Source of the DNA: JABDMH01 sp965223165
Lineage (GTDB): Bacteria; Bacteroidota; Bacteroidia; Chitinophagales; Saprospiraceae
Direction: 5' to 3'
Assembly: GCA_965223165.1 (NCBI GenBank)
Contig: CBDCVQ010000016.1
Location: 186,001-250,000 of the forward strand
Length of the DNA stretch: 64,000 nucleotides
Positions within the stretch are counted from its first letter, which is position 1; each line of letters begins with the position of its first letter. The notes under the pieces were generated by a model that was given only the letters and a program-made list of their open reading frames with translations, made no database searches and had not been told where the DNA came from. Below, piece after piece: positions 45,512 to 54,486 of the stretch. A program made the position numbers and the translations under genes.

Positions 45512-46816
45512 ATGGAAACTATCATGTTTATGATCATGGGGATTGTCGTGCTGCTGGGCGTATGCAACATTGTCTTGCATCTACGGCGCAACCCGATGAC
45601 AGAGGAGTTGTCTCAAGGACTGGAGGGAATCTCCTCGCAGATGGGACAATCAATGCAAAGCCTGAAGGAAGATCTGACCCAGAATAGGCTGGAGACGGGC
45701 AGAACAGCCAAGGACCTGCGGATGGAACTGGGCCAGTCGCTGGGTAGCTTTGGCGAACGACAGATGCAGGTGTTTAAGGTGGTCAACGCCCAAGTCTCAC
45801 AACTGATGGACTCCAACGAAAAGCGATTTGAGCGCCTGCAACATACCACCGTGGAGTCATTGGATAAGATTCGGCATGAGGTGGATAAGCGCCTGCATGC
45901 TATCCAATCAGACAATCAGGTGCATATGGAGAAGATGCGGTCCACCGTCGAAGACAAACTGCACAAGACCTTGGAAGATAGATTGGGTCACTCCTTCCGG
46001 CTGGTGAGTGATCATCTGGAAAAGGTGCAAAAGGGCCTCGGCGAGATGCAAAATCTTGCCGCTGGGGTAGGGGATCTCAAGAAGGTATTGGCAAATGTGA
46101 AAACCCGCGGCATACTGGGGGAGTTTCAGTTGTTGAGCATCATTGAGGAGATCATGACCTTGGATCAGTACTCTCTAAATATCAATCTGGTCCCAGGGCG
46201 TGACAGTAGGGTAGAGGTGGCAATCAAATTGCCAGGTAAGCAGGCCGACGATACCTACTTGTACTTGCCGATTGACTCCAAGTTTCCTATGGATCGTTAC
46301 CAAAGATTGATCGAGGCCTATGACCTGGCGAATCAGGACGAGATTCTTGTACAGACAAAGGAATTGCAGCGTGCCCTGGTCACCGCGGCCAAGGACATTC
46401 GAAGAAAGTACGTCTCGCCGCCCTACACGACTGACTTTGCCATTATGTTCCTACCTGTCGAGGGATTGTACGCAGAGGTCTGCAGGCAACCCGGACTGGT
46501 GCACCGACTAAAGTCTGAGTATCAAGTACTGGTCGTGGGACCCAATAACCTAAGCGCCTTCCTGAGTTCGCTGCAAATGGGCTTTCGAACCCTGGCGATC
46601 GAGCGTCGCTCCAGTGAGGTATGGACACTTCTGTCGGAGATCAAGACTGAGTTTGGCAAGTTTGGTACCGCTTTGGAGAAGGTGCAAAAGAAGCTGTCGG
46701 AGGCCAACAATGTGATCGATCAGGCGGGCGTGCGGCGACGTGCCATTGAGCGAAGATTAAACAAGGTGGAGGAGCTGCCTGCTCCGGAGCAACTCACCCT
46801 TGATAAAGTAATGTAG
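45512..46816 (+). CDS. rmuC: RmuC family protein
   Basis: This 434-aa protein has an N-terminal membrane helix (MFMIMGIVVLLGVCNIVLHL), a long coiled coil (about 30-190) and the conserved RmuC domain (about 195-400). The domain includes RGILGEFQLLSIIEEIM, YLPIDSKFPMDRYQRLIEAYD near residue 255, and TTDFAIMFLPVEGLYAEV. The domain is nuclease-like (PD-(D/E)XK type), and the family limits genome inversions and affects recombination; recent work links it to phage defence. It follows the small membrane peptide and ends at an intrinsic terminator. Confidence 0.93.
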   Translation: METIMFMIMGIVVLLGVCNIVLHLRRNPMTEELSQGLEGISSQMGQSMQSLKEDLTQNRLETGRTAKDLRMELGQSLGSFGERQMQVFKVVNAQVSQLMDSNEKRFERLQHTTVESLDKIRHEVDKRLHAIQSDNQVHMEKMRSTVEDKLHKTLEDRLGHSFRLVSDHLEKVQKGLGEMQNLAAGVGDLKKVLANVKTRGILGEFQLLSIIEEIMTLDQYSLNINLVPGRDSRVEVAIKLPGKQADDTYLYLPIDSKFPMDRYQRLIEAYDLANQDEILVQTKELQRALVTAAKDIRRKYVSPPYTTDFAIMFLPVEGLYAEVCRQPGLVHRLKSEYQVLVVGPNNLSAFLSSLQMGFRTLAIERRSSEVWTLLSEIKTEFGKFGTALEKVQKKLSEANNVIDQAGVRRRAIERRLNKVEELPAPEQLTLDKVM

Positions 46817-46836
46817 TTTTCTTAGCCAATTGATGT

Positions 46837-46870
46837 AAGGGCTTGTTTCTTCCCAGGAAGCAGGCCCTTT
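46837..46870 (+). terminator. Terminator of rmuC
   Basis: AAGGGC (46837-46842) pairs with GCCCTT (46864-46869), and the stem extends inward through TTCTT/AGGAA. It lies 20 bp after the stop codon. The T run after the stem is short. Confidence 0.65.
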
Positions 46871-47005
46871 ACTGTTTCTACAAATTGTAGCATCGTGAAG
46901 CGCCACTAGTGTCGCTGGATCTTCTACATGGGTGAAGGCAAGGTAAGTGGGGATGCCCTTCTGGCAGCGACAGCAATGGGGGAGTTAGAGACTACATTTC
47001 AACTG

Positions 47006-47884
47006 CTATGCAAATAGGTCCGAGCTAAGGTAGCGATCGCCGCGATCGCAGACGATGAATACAATGTGCCCCTCGTCCAGTTCGTGGCTCAGCCGGTAGG
47101 CGGCGCTCATGGCTCCACCACTACTCATTCCCGCCAATATGCTCTCTTCGTTGGCCAATCTGCGAGTCATTTCGATCGCTTGGTCGGTGCTCACATCGAT
47201 CGTACGATCCACCCTGTTTGCTTCAAAGATCTTGGGCAGGTACTCAGGAGACCATCGTCGGATGCCCGGTATGCTTGAGCCTTCAGTCGGCCGCGTTCCT
47301 ACGATCTGAACCTTGGGGTTCTTCTCCTTGAGGTACCTGGATACTCCCATGATCGTACCGGTGGTCCCCATGGCGGAAACGAAATGCGTGATCTTGCCGT
47401 CCGTGTCATGCCAGATCTCCGGACCCGTGGTGCGGTAGTGCATCATATAGTTGTCGGGATTGGCAAACTGGTTGAGAATGTGATAATCCCCCGAGGCGGC
47501 CATGTCCTCGGCCATCTGTCTGGAGTACTCGATGGTCTTTTCGGAAGGCGTAAGAATGACATGCGCTCCGTAGGCCCGCATCGTCTTGACCCTCTCGTGG
47601 GTGGCGTCATCGGGCATGACCAGCGTCAACTTCAGACCCAATGACTGTGCTATCATGGCCAGTGCGATACCGGTATTACCGCTGGTGGCTTCCAGGAGAT
47701 GGCTTCTGCGGGTGATGTTTCCCTTCTTCAAGGCGCCCACGATCATGCCGTAGGCTGCGCGATCTTTGACACTTCCCCCGGGGTTTTGCCCCTCGAGCTT
47801 GGCGTAGATCTCGACATTCTTGTTGGTGGGAATGTTTTGCAGCTTGATTATCGGGGTGTGACCTATCAGATCCAGAATGTTCAT
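47006..47884 (-). CDS. cysM: Cysteine synthase B / O-acetylserine sulfhydrylase
   Basis: This 292-aa PLP enzyme makes cysteine from O-acetylserine and sulfide or thiosulfate. The PLP lysine is K40 in GQNPGGSVKDRAA. The substrate loop EATSGNTGIALAM and the phosphate-binding GTTGTIMGV are intact. The length and the short C-terminal end fit CysM better than CysK (about 310 aa). It lies 52 bp behind cysE on the same strand, so the last two steps of cysteine synthesis are co-transcribed. Confidence 0.91.
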   Translation of the reverse strand: MNILDLIGHTPIIKLQNIPTNKNVEIYAKLEGQNPGGSVKDRAAYGMIVGALKKGNITRRSHLLEATSGNTGIALAMIAQSLGLKLTLVMPDDATHERVKTMRAYGAHVILTPSEKTIEYSRQMAEDMAASGDYHILNQFANPDNYMMHYRTTGPEIWHDTDGKITHFVSAMGTTGTIMGVSRYLKEKNPKVQIVGTRPTEGSSIPGIRRWSPEYLPKIFEANRVDRTIDVSTDQAIEMTRRLANEESILAGMSSGGAMSAAYRLSHELDEGHIVFIVCDRGDRYLSSDLFA

Positions 47885-47936
47885 CGGTGCGGTTCAGATT
47901 TGATTTTTGGTAGCCCGCCGCGGGCAGATGAGGGAG

Positions 47937-48773
47937 TTACTCTTTTATTTTGTAGATGAGCATGTCGAGCTCCTCTTTGTTGTCATAGTGCATTTTGGCT
48001 TGGTAGTACACCTTGGAAAAGGGTCCGACACTTTTGGTGATCCAGACGTTGCCTCCGATGACACTGTGATGGCCTATGACGGTGTCCCCGCCCAAGATCG
48101 TGGCCCCCGAGTAGAGCACCACATGATCTTCAATGGTCGGATGGCGTTTCTTGCTTGCATCTTCCTTGCGTACGCTCAGTGCCCCTAGAGTCACCCCTTG
48201 GTAGATCTTGACGTGTGCCCCGATCACAGAGGTTTCTCCTATGACAATGCCGGTGCCGTGATCGATGCAGAAGTACTCGCCAATGCTAGCGCCCGGGTGA
48301 ATGTCAATGCCCGTCTGGCTATGCGCATGCTCCGTGATCATCCGGGGAATGATCGGGACCTGCAACTGGTGTAGTTCGTGAGCAATGCGATATGCCGCGA
48401 TGGCATAAAAACCAGGGTAACTCCGAATAATCTCGTGTCTGCCTTGCGCTGCCGGATCTCCACTCTCCAAGGCTGCGATGTCCTTGTTGATCGTTGCATG
48501 CAGATACTCCAGCCGTTCAAAAAATGAGGCAATCACCTGGTCCTTGTGATCCAGGGATGCCGCATGGTCAAAGTGTAAGATTTCGGCAAACTTAATCTGC
48601 AGCCGCTCTAGGTGCGCCTTGAAGTCGGTGAAGGAGACATAGGTCTGGGCATGAAACTCAGGAAATAGCGTGGCTACCAGTTCCTGAAACAGGTCTGTCA
48701 CCGTCCTCCGGGAGGGAAAGCGGAGAGCCCCCTGATGCTCTTCATATAGCCGCTCGAGAAAACTGGAATCCAC
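47937..48773 (-). CDS. cysE: Serine O-acetyltransferase
   Basis: This 278-aa enzyme acetylates serine to O-acetylserine, the substrate of the next gene. An N-terminal helical part (about 1-150) is followed by the left-handed beta-helix of hexapeptide repeats: HPGASIGEYFCIDHGTGIVI, GAHVKIYQGVTLGALS, GATILGGDTVIG. The H-D/H residues of the active site are in the first of these. The only usable start is GTG at 48773; no in-frame ATG lies near the N terminus. Forms an operon with cysM. Confidence 0.91.
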   Translation of the reverse strand: MDSSFLERLYEEHQGALRFPSRRTVTDLFQELVATLFPEFHAQTYVSFTDFKAHLERLQIKFAEILHFDHAASLDHKDQVIASFFERLEYLHATINKDIAALESGDPAAQGRHEIIRSYPGFYAIAAYRIAHELHQLQVPIIPRMITEHAHSQTGIDIHPGASIGEYFCIDHGTGIVIGETSVIGAHVKIYQGVTLGALSVRKEDASKKRHPTIEDHVVLYSGATILGGDTVIGHHSVIGGNVWITKSVGPFSKVYYQAKMHYDNKEELDMLIYKIKE

Positions 48774-48953
48774 AGTAATTTGTTTGCACTAAAATATTAA
48801 GAAATAGCCTAATATAAAATCAAGTTTGTGCTACCCGTCATGGATAGCCTTTTCCCTGTCGCTCTTTCTTAGCATAACGACATGCAGGTCGGTTTTGTTT
48901 GGTGACGCCAGGCCTGAGGTTGCAAGCCAGGGCGAGCTTAGGCATTCGCCTCA

Positions 48954-49796
48954 TTAATATTGACAACGACTATTGTCTGATTCGACGAAGTATGACTTGT
49001 AGTTCTTTGCCTTGGGATCCATGCAGCCGCACAGATCGAGCAGTTCCACCTTGCTAAACTGCACGGGATGGCTTTCGCTTTGCAATGAAATGTGGCCACT
49101 CGTCAAGGGGGCACCATCGGGCTTGTGGTGGGGGTCGTAGTTGTTGACCACTGCGCCGCCAATCTGGGGTTTGGTGAATCTTAATACTTCCTGTCCCTCC
49201 ACATAGTGCACCACCAATGAGTCCCCCAGTACCAGCATTTCGGCATTGACCCACTGGTCACCGTGGTAGGTGGCCGATTCCGATCGCATGCAGTGCCGGG
49301 TGGTCAAGGTGTCCTCCATATGCACATGGGTCCCGGGTGTACATAGATTCATGGTAGGTCGTTCTTGGACACCATCTCCGCCCAGCAATTGTGCCTCGAG
49401 CGAGATGGGAAAATCCTGATCCTTCAAGACCGATGCTGGTGGCTGTCCGTGCACCATAATGCCGCTGTTTCTGACTGCCCAACCCGGCCCTCCGGGGACC
49501 TGTGCACCGATAAACCGATACCTGATCCGAAGCCGATAGTGCGAGAACGATTCCTCATAGTAGATGTGGCCGAAGCGCTGGTCAAAGGTATCGTAGGCCG
49601 CATAGTCGACCGTCAGTGCACTGTCGACCACCCGAAAGGTCTCACCAAAGTTGTCACCAAACGCATACCCTTTGATCTTGACCTGCCATCCGTCCAGGTC
49701 TTTGCCGTTAAACAGCGTTCTCCAGGTCTCCTGGTCCGACAGATCAGCAGTGGCGCAGCCCATCAGACCGGCCAGTAGACATAGCAACCAGCCCAT
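48954..49796 (-). CDS. DUF1080 (3-keto-disaccharide hydrolase family) lipoprotein
   Basis: ATG 49796 is chosen because it places a lipoprotein leader (MGWLLCLLAGLMGC, lipobox LMGC) at the N terminus; upstream ATGs would read into the Gfo/Idh gene. The 280-aa product has one DUF1080 beta-sandwich (WRTLFNGKDLDGWQV, VRNSGIMVHG, ISLEAQLLGGDG, GHISLQSESHPVQFSKVEL). It ends with one CMDPKAKNY...DNSRCQY motif of the kind common as repeats in secreted Bacteroidota proteins. DUF1080 enzymes are known to cleave 3-keto-glycosides. It is the last gene of the SusC-SusD operon. Confidence 0.85.
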   Translation of the reverse strand: MGWLLCLLAGLMGCATADLSDQETWRTLFNGKDLDGWQVKIKGYAFGDNFGETFRVVDSALTVDYAAYDTFDQRFGHIYYEESFSHYRLRIRYRFIGAQVPGGPGWAVRNSGIMVHGQPPASVLKDQDFPISLEAQLLGGDGVQERPTMNLCTPGTHVHMEDTLTTRHCMRSESATYHGDQWVNAEMLVLGDSLVVHYVEGQEVLRFTKPQIGGAVVNNYDPHHKPDGAPLTSGHISLQSESHPVQFSKVELLDLCGCMDPKAKNYKSYFVESDNSRCQY

Positions 49797-49854
49797 GTGA
49801 TGGGCCCGGCTCAACTGTCGGCGGCTCTTTTCGAGGGTGCCGCTCAAAAACACA

Positions 49855-51183
49855 TTACAACGATGGTGCCCAACCATCCTCATAGTCACGGCTCCACATG
49901 CTGGCTGCCTGATAGTCGCCAATGATGTGACCGTTGGACGGGTCAATGTTAAGCACTCGACCGTAGTTTTGGGCGATGTTGCCAAGATGGGGGAGCAGGT
50001 TGCTGATGTAGCCATCTGCCACCGGCGCATTGAGCTCCTCTCCCTTGCGGATGCCATTGCAGAAGTTGAGCATATGCAGTGTAGTAAGTCCTCCCGCACC
50101 TACCAAGTCCATGGTGCCAGAATCGACACTTTCCTTCATTTCTTTGATCACGTTACCTTTCTGGTCGTAGGCAATAAAACCGCCCCGGTCAATGAGCATC
50201 GTACCTTTGGTCCCGTGGATGGTGACTCCCCGTCCTCGTCCGTGGTACTGGTGCGCATTGCAACTCTTACCTTCCCACGTGATGCTCTTGCCTCCTTGAA
50301 ACTCAAAGGTGGCCACCTGGGTGTCGTAGAATTCCCAATCGTCATCGAAGTGGTAACGTCCACCGGCGGAGGTCACTTTGATCGGATAATCCACCCCTAG
50401 TGCCCAGCGACAGACATCGAGTTCGTGTGTTCCGTTGTTGTTGATCTCCCCAGTGCCCCAGTTCCAAAACCAATGCCAATGGTAGTGCACATAGTTGTCC
50501 CTAAAGGCACGTCTGGGAGCCGGGCCTTGCCACAATTCCCAATCCAGCCACTCCGGGACGTCAACTTTCTTGCCTTCTCCGATGCTACCGCGACTGTTGC
50601 TGTACCAGGCCTTGCCAAAGTATGCATCGCCAATCAGACCGTCTCGGATGTCTTTAATGCCTTGGATCGAGGCATGCCCGGATCGCTGTTGATTACCCAT
50701 CTGTACCACTTTGTCGTACTTCTTTTGGGCTTCAATCAGCAGCTCGCCCTCGGCCGGGTTGTGGCAGCATGGCTTTTCTACGTATACATGCTTGCCGGCC
50801 TTAACCCCGTCAATAGCCATCGGTGCATGCCAGTGATCGGGTGTGGCGATGACGATGGCATCCACATCCGAGCTTTCGAGTAGTTTTCGGTAGTCTCCAT
50901 AACCCGTAGGTTTGTGATCTGTTTCTTCGCCTAGTTTGCCGACAAATTTTTTGACCACCCGAGCGTCGACGTCACAGACGGCAGTGATGCCGGTATTCTT
51001 GACATCTAGGACAGACTTGGCCACACCTCCACCTCGGCTGTTCATACCAATGACGCCAAAGTTGATGCGGTCATTTGCACCCAGAATTCGGCCATAGCTC
51101 GTAGCTGACATGCCCACTGTGATCGCAGCGGTAGCCACCGAAGAGTGCTTGAGAAATTTTCTCCTTGATTTATCGATTCCCAT
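49855..51183 (-). CDS. Gfo/Idh/MocA family oxidoreductase, Tat-exported
   Basis: ATG 51183 (MGIDKSRRKFLKHSS) gives 442 aa with a standard Tat signal. A Rossmann domain begins INFGVIGMNSRGGG, and the family lysine motif EKP is at 136-138. The catalytic-domain segment NGTHELDVCRWALG follows. Such enzymes oxidise or reduce sugars or inositols with tightly bound NAD. Placed between two DUF1080 genes behind SusC/SusD, it probably produces or reduces 3-keto sugars in the periplasm. It starts 13 bp after the stop of the double DUF1080 gene. Confidence 0.9.
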   Translation of the reverse strand: MGIDKSRRKFLKHSSVATAAITVGMSATSYGRILGANDRINFGVIGMNSRGGGVAKSVLDVKNTGITAVCDVDARVVKKFVGKLGEETDHKPTGYGDYRKLLESSDVDAIVIATPDHWHAPMAIDGVKAGKHVYVEKPCCHNPAEGELLIEAQKKYDKVVQMGNQQRSGHASIQGIKDIRDGLIGDAYFGKAWYSNSRGSIGEGKKVDVPEWLDWELWQGPAPRRAFRDNYVHYHWHWFWNWGTGEINNNGTHELDVCRWALGVDYPIKVTSAGGRYHFDDDWEFYDTQVATFEFQGGKSITWEGKSCNAHQYHGRGRGVTIHGTKGTMLIDRGGFIAYDQKGNVIKEMKESVDSGTMDLVGAGGLTTLHMLNFCNGIRKGEELNAPVADGYISNLLPHLGNIAQNYGRVLNIDPSNGHIIGDYQAASMWSRDYEDGWAPSL

Positions 51184-51196
51184 GATTTTTTGCTTT

Positions 51197-52573
51197 TTAG
51201 AATTCTCGAATCTTGATGTTTTTGAAGTGAACGGTGTTGCCGTGATCTTGCAGCAGGATGTGGCCAGCGGGCACCTCGCCAAAGTTGGGCCAGTCTTTGT
51301 ACTTGCTCTTTTGTACTAGGGCCCGATAGATCTGCGAGCCTCGCTCGTATTCTACCACCTTGATGTTGTTTAGCCAGTGCTCCACATGGCCCCCTTTGAC
51401 CAAGATGCGAGCTCTGTTCCACTCCTTGGAGGAAAAACGCTTGCCCGCCCGACTCTTCTCGGACAAGTTGCTGGCCGGGATAAGGTCATACAGTGAACCG
51501 ACCGTGCGATTTCCTCCGACCCCATGCTTGGCATCCGGGTGCTTGGCATCGTCTAAAACTTGAAATTCTAAGCCGATGGCCGACCCGGCTCCCTTGTTGA
51601 GCTCCGGATCGACGAAATACTTGATTCCACTGTTGGCCCCTTCGGTGATTTTGAAGTCTACCACCAGCTCAAAATTGGTATACGTATCCTTCGTGATGAT
51701 ATCCCCGCCATTTCTGGACTCACCTCCTCCGGACTCGAGTACCGTCAGTACCCCGTCTTCCATCTTCCAGCCTTGTTCAGGAAAATGATCGAGCTTGGCT
51801 CCTCGCCAGCCTTTGCTTGTTTTGCCGTCCCAGAGCATTCTCCAGCCGGTCCTGCGCTCTCGCTCGGTCAGCTCCGAGCAGTAGTTGATTTCAGGGACAT
51901 CGACGCTGCTAGGCCAGCTGTATTTGTCAAGGTCAGAAGTGAGTATGCGTATATTTTTCCATTCGATGGTCTTGCCCACTTGCTCCTCCTTGCCTATGCT
52001 ATGCACTTGGAGGGCGATGAACCCCTTGGGTGTCAGGTCATCGACGAGATTGGCGCACTGTACACCGTTGACCCAGGTGCGGATGTGGGGGCCAATGGCT
52101 TCTACCCGGATCTTATTCCAATCGCCTACATTAAAGGCGTGCGTGCCGACTGGATTGCGAGTGAGGGGATTGAGCCAGCCGCGACGGGCCTCGTCATAGA
52201 TGCCTGCCGTCCAGCGTCGGTCCGATGGATCCAGTTCCACCTGGTACCCATGTACGCGTCCATCGCGATAGTCGGCCTTGCTTTCGCTCCGGATCTGAAT
52301 CCCGGAGTTCAGTCCATACTCAAGTTTAACCTCGAGTTCGAGTATGAAATCTTCGTAGTCTTTGTCGGTGCACAGAAAGGTGTTGGGGGTACCCAATTGC
52401 GAGATGCCCACAATCTTGTCATCCTTAATCTTGTATTCGGCCTTGCCATTGCGTTTGGTCCAGCCATCAAAATTCTCGCCGTTGAAGAGGTTTTTCCATG
52501 GTGCCTCATCCTGGGCGATCACTGGCACGGCGCAGGCCAGACTCAGGAGAATAGAAAAGAGTTTGAAATGCAT
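51197..52573 (-). CDS. Secreted protein with two DUF1080 domains
   Basis: This 458-aa protein has a signal peptide (MHFKLFSILLSLACAVPVIAQ). Two DUF1080 domains lie at about 24-210 (PWKNLFNGENFDGW, LNSGIQIRSES) and 240-458 (GWRMLWDGKTSKGW, GANSGIKYFVDPE, ILLQDHGNTVHFKNIKI). The family includes 3-keto-glycoside hydrolases, and a duplicated form may handle two positions or substrates. The second domain keeps the usual EFQVLDD segment. It lies between susD and the Gfo/Idh gene and is probably co-transcribed. Confidence 0.88.
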   Translation of the reverse strand: MHFKLFSILLSLACAVPVIAQDEAPWKNLFNGENFDGWTKRNGKAEYKIKDDKIVGISQLGTPNTFLCTDKDYEDFILELEVKLEYGLNSGIQIRSESKADYRDGRVHGYQVELDPSDRRWTAGIYDEARRGWLNPLTRNPVGTHAFNVGDWNKIRVEAIGPHIRTWVNGVQCANLVDDLTPKGFIALQVHSIGKEEQVGKTIEWKNIRILTSDLDKYSWPSSVDVPEINYCSELTERERRTGWRMLWDGKTSKGWRGAKLDHFPEQGWKMEDGVLTVLESGGGESRNGGDIITKDTYTNFELVVDFKITEGANSGIKYFVDPELNKGAGSAIGLEFQVLDDAKHPDAKHGVGGNRTVGSLYDLIPASNLSEKSRAGKRFSSKEWNRARILVKGGHVEHWLNNIKVVEYERGSQIYRALVQKSKYKDWPNFGEVPAGHILLQDHGNTVHFKNIKIREF

Positions 52574-52699
52574 AAACGTCTAGATTTTGCGGTCAAATCA
52601 AAGTGGCAACTGACCGGGATACTTGAAAGCTGGTCGTGTCATCCACCAGCGGAGGGCGATCCTCCTTTTGCAAAGTTATTAATAAGGCCTAAAAGATTA

Positions 52700-52738
52700 G
52701 AACTCGCGCCTTGACCACAGGGGTGAAGACGCGAGTTC
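52700..52738 (-). terminator. Hairpin after the SusD-like gene
   Basis: GAACTCGCG (52700-52708) and CGCGAGTTC (52730-52738) form a perfect 9-bp stem, about 30 bp after the deduced SusD stop codon. On the minus strand it is followed by TAATCTTTTAG. It may attenuate rather than end transcription, because the DUF1080 gene continues in the same direction. Confidence 0.55.
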
Positions 52739-52766
52739 GTACTATTAGCAAGAAGCTCTGTCAGTC

Positions 52767-54475
52767 CTAGTTGTACCCGGGGTTCTGTGGGTAGCCTCCT
52801 TGCGTTCTGTCTATCTGCGATTGCGGTATAGGTCTTACTACGTGGAAGTCCTGGATGTTTGCTCCGTCCTACAGGATTGTGTAGACGGACCCGCTCAACC
52901 AGTTTGTTAGTGCGAGTCAAGTCCATCCAGCGATGGCCTTCACCGATCAATTCTCGGGCTCGCTCATCCAAGATGAAGTCAATGTCCACCTCAGCAGCCG
53001 TGATCTCCATCTGGGCCTCCTGACCTGGCCAGGCTCCGCGACGTCTGATCACGTTGATGTCTTCGGCAGCTCCAGTGGTATTCCCTTGCTGCAACCGAGC
53101 CTCTGCCCTTAGCAGATAGGCCTCTCCCAGGCGCATCAGCACATAGTCTCGCTGACCTTGGGTCTTTTGACGGTCCGGGCGCGTATCATCAATCCATTTA
53201 TTCATGGATGGAAAGATCCGCAAGTGGGTTACGCATTCAAAGCAATACTCATTTCGCTTCGTGTAGACCGTATATCTCGTCCTGGCAATTCGGTCTTCAT
53301 CCCAGTCTTCATCGCGTTGAGGTCCAGGAATGAACAAGGCTGTATCTCCAAGCGCAAAACTTGGGCTGTCCGACGAGAGAGCCATCGACATATCCTGCTG
53401 AAGCTTCCTCCGAAGTCCAGATGGGAATTGTTCCCGCATTGTTGGCAAGCCAAGCATGTTTGTACGACTTATCATAGCGTGCGTCAACATCCCGGTCCCA
53501 GAGGGAGAGCAGAAAATCGGTCGGTCGAAACCTCTTCCACGGCCGTCCATTGGCGATGTCGCGGGTCATGCCCGGTCTCACGTCATATTCGAACAGGAAA
53601 TATAGGTGTCCCCGATGTCCTTCGGGATCGATTCCCTCGTCGACCTGAGATTTGCTGTTTTGGATCGTCCACACAACCTCCGAATGCTGCTCATTGCCAA
53701 TTGTCCATAGATCAGCAAACTCATCCAATAATTCAAAGCCATAGTTATTGATGACTGAGCTCATGAGTGATTCAGCGCGTGAAGCATCCCCACCTTCTGC
53801 ATAGGATTTCCAACTCCTCCTTAGGAGGACTTTGCCTAAAAGAAACTCTGCAGCTGGTTTGGTTGCTCGTCCGAAATTACTCTGCTCATCTGGCAAGTTG
53901 GCAATGGCAAATTCTAAATCAGGAACAATTGCCTGGTTGTAGATCTCTGCCACGGAGGTACGATTTGCTTCGATCTCCACCCCCGCCGTCTCCTCCAATG
54001 TAAGGTGGCAGTCCCCGTAGTGAGAAGTGAGCATAAAATAGTACAAAGCCCTGAGGAAACGCACTTCTGCGATCCGGGCTGTCTTTACGCTTTCCGCAAC
54101 AGGTACGTCGGCCGAACGGCTGATCACCGCGTTGGCCTGGTTGACGCCCTGATAGAAGTCTCTCCAAGCCGCATTTACAAAGTTCTGCTGGGGGTTTAAG
54201 CCACCATCATAGCGATTGAAGGTCTTATGCCCTCCGTCAGCCCCTTCGGTATACGTGTCCGTTCCGAATACCGACATGGTAAATCCCCGCTCGGGGCCGA
54301 AAAATGGTTTGCTCCACCAGTAGGTAGCATTCACAGCGTCCTGAAAACCCTGGGCAGTGGTGTAGTAGGATGCGGCGGAAACATCCGATACCAAGCTTTC
54401 CTCCAGGTAGTCGCTACAGGACTGGCTCATTGCCCCGACAAGGAGCAAGGGTAGAATATATATATAGTTTTTCAT
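52767..54475 (-). pseudogene. SusD/RagB-like outer-membrane glycan-binding lipoprotein, disrupted by two frameshifts
   Basis: The start is a lipoprotein leader (LLLVGAMSQSCSDYLEES). The N-terminal SusD part reads well to GQPKF, then leaves frame at the AAAA run at 53356-53359; removing one base continues it as ALGDTALFIPGPQRDE. The second frame carries RDYVLMRLGEAYLLRAEA and GHRWMDLTRTNKLVERV, then leaves frame near 52864-52865. A second one-base correction restores NIQDFHVVRPIPQSQIDRTQ and a proper ending PQNPGYN with stop at 52767-52769. The restored length is about 569 aa, normal for the family. Either a decaying gene or two sequencing errors explains this. SusC lies directly upstream. Confidence 0.82.
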
Positions 54476-54486
54476 CGCTTTATTTT

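Noticed and set aside
48954..50099. Longer start for the DUF1080 lipoprotein, up to 50099
   Set aside because: The extra 101 codons overlap the Gfo/Idh gene in another frame and would bury the lipoprotein leader MGWLLCLLAGLMGC.
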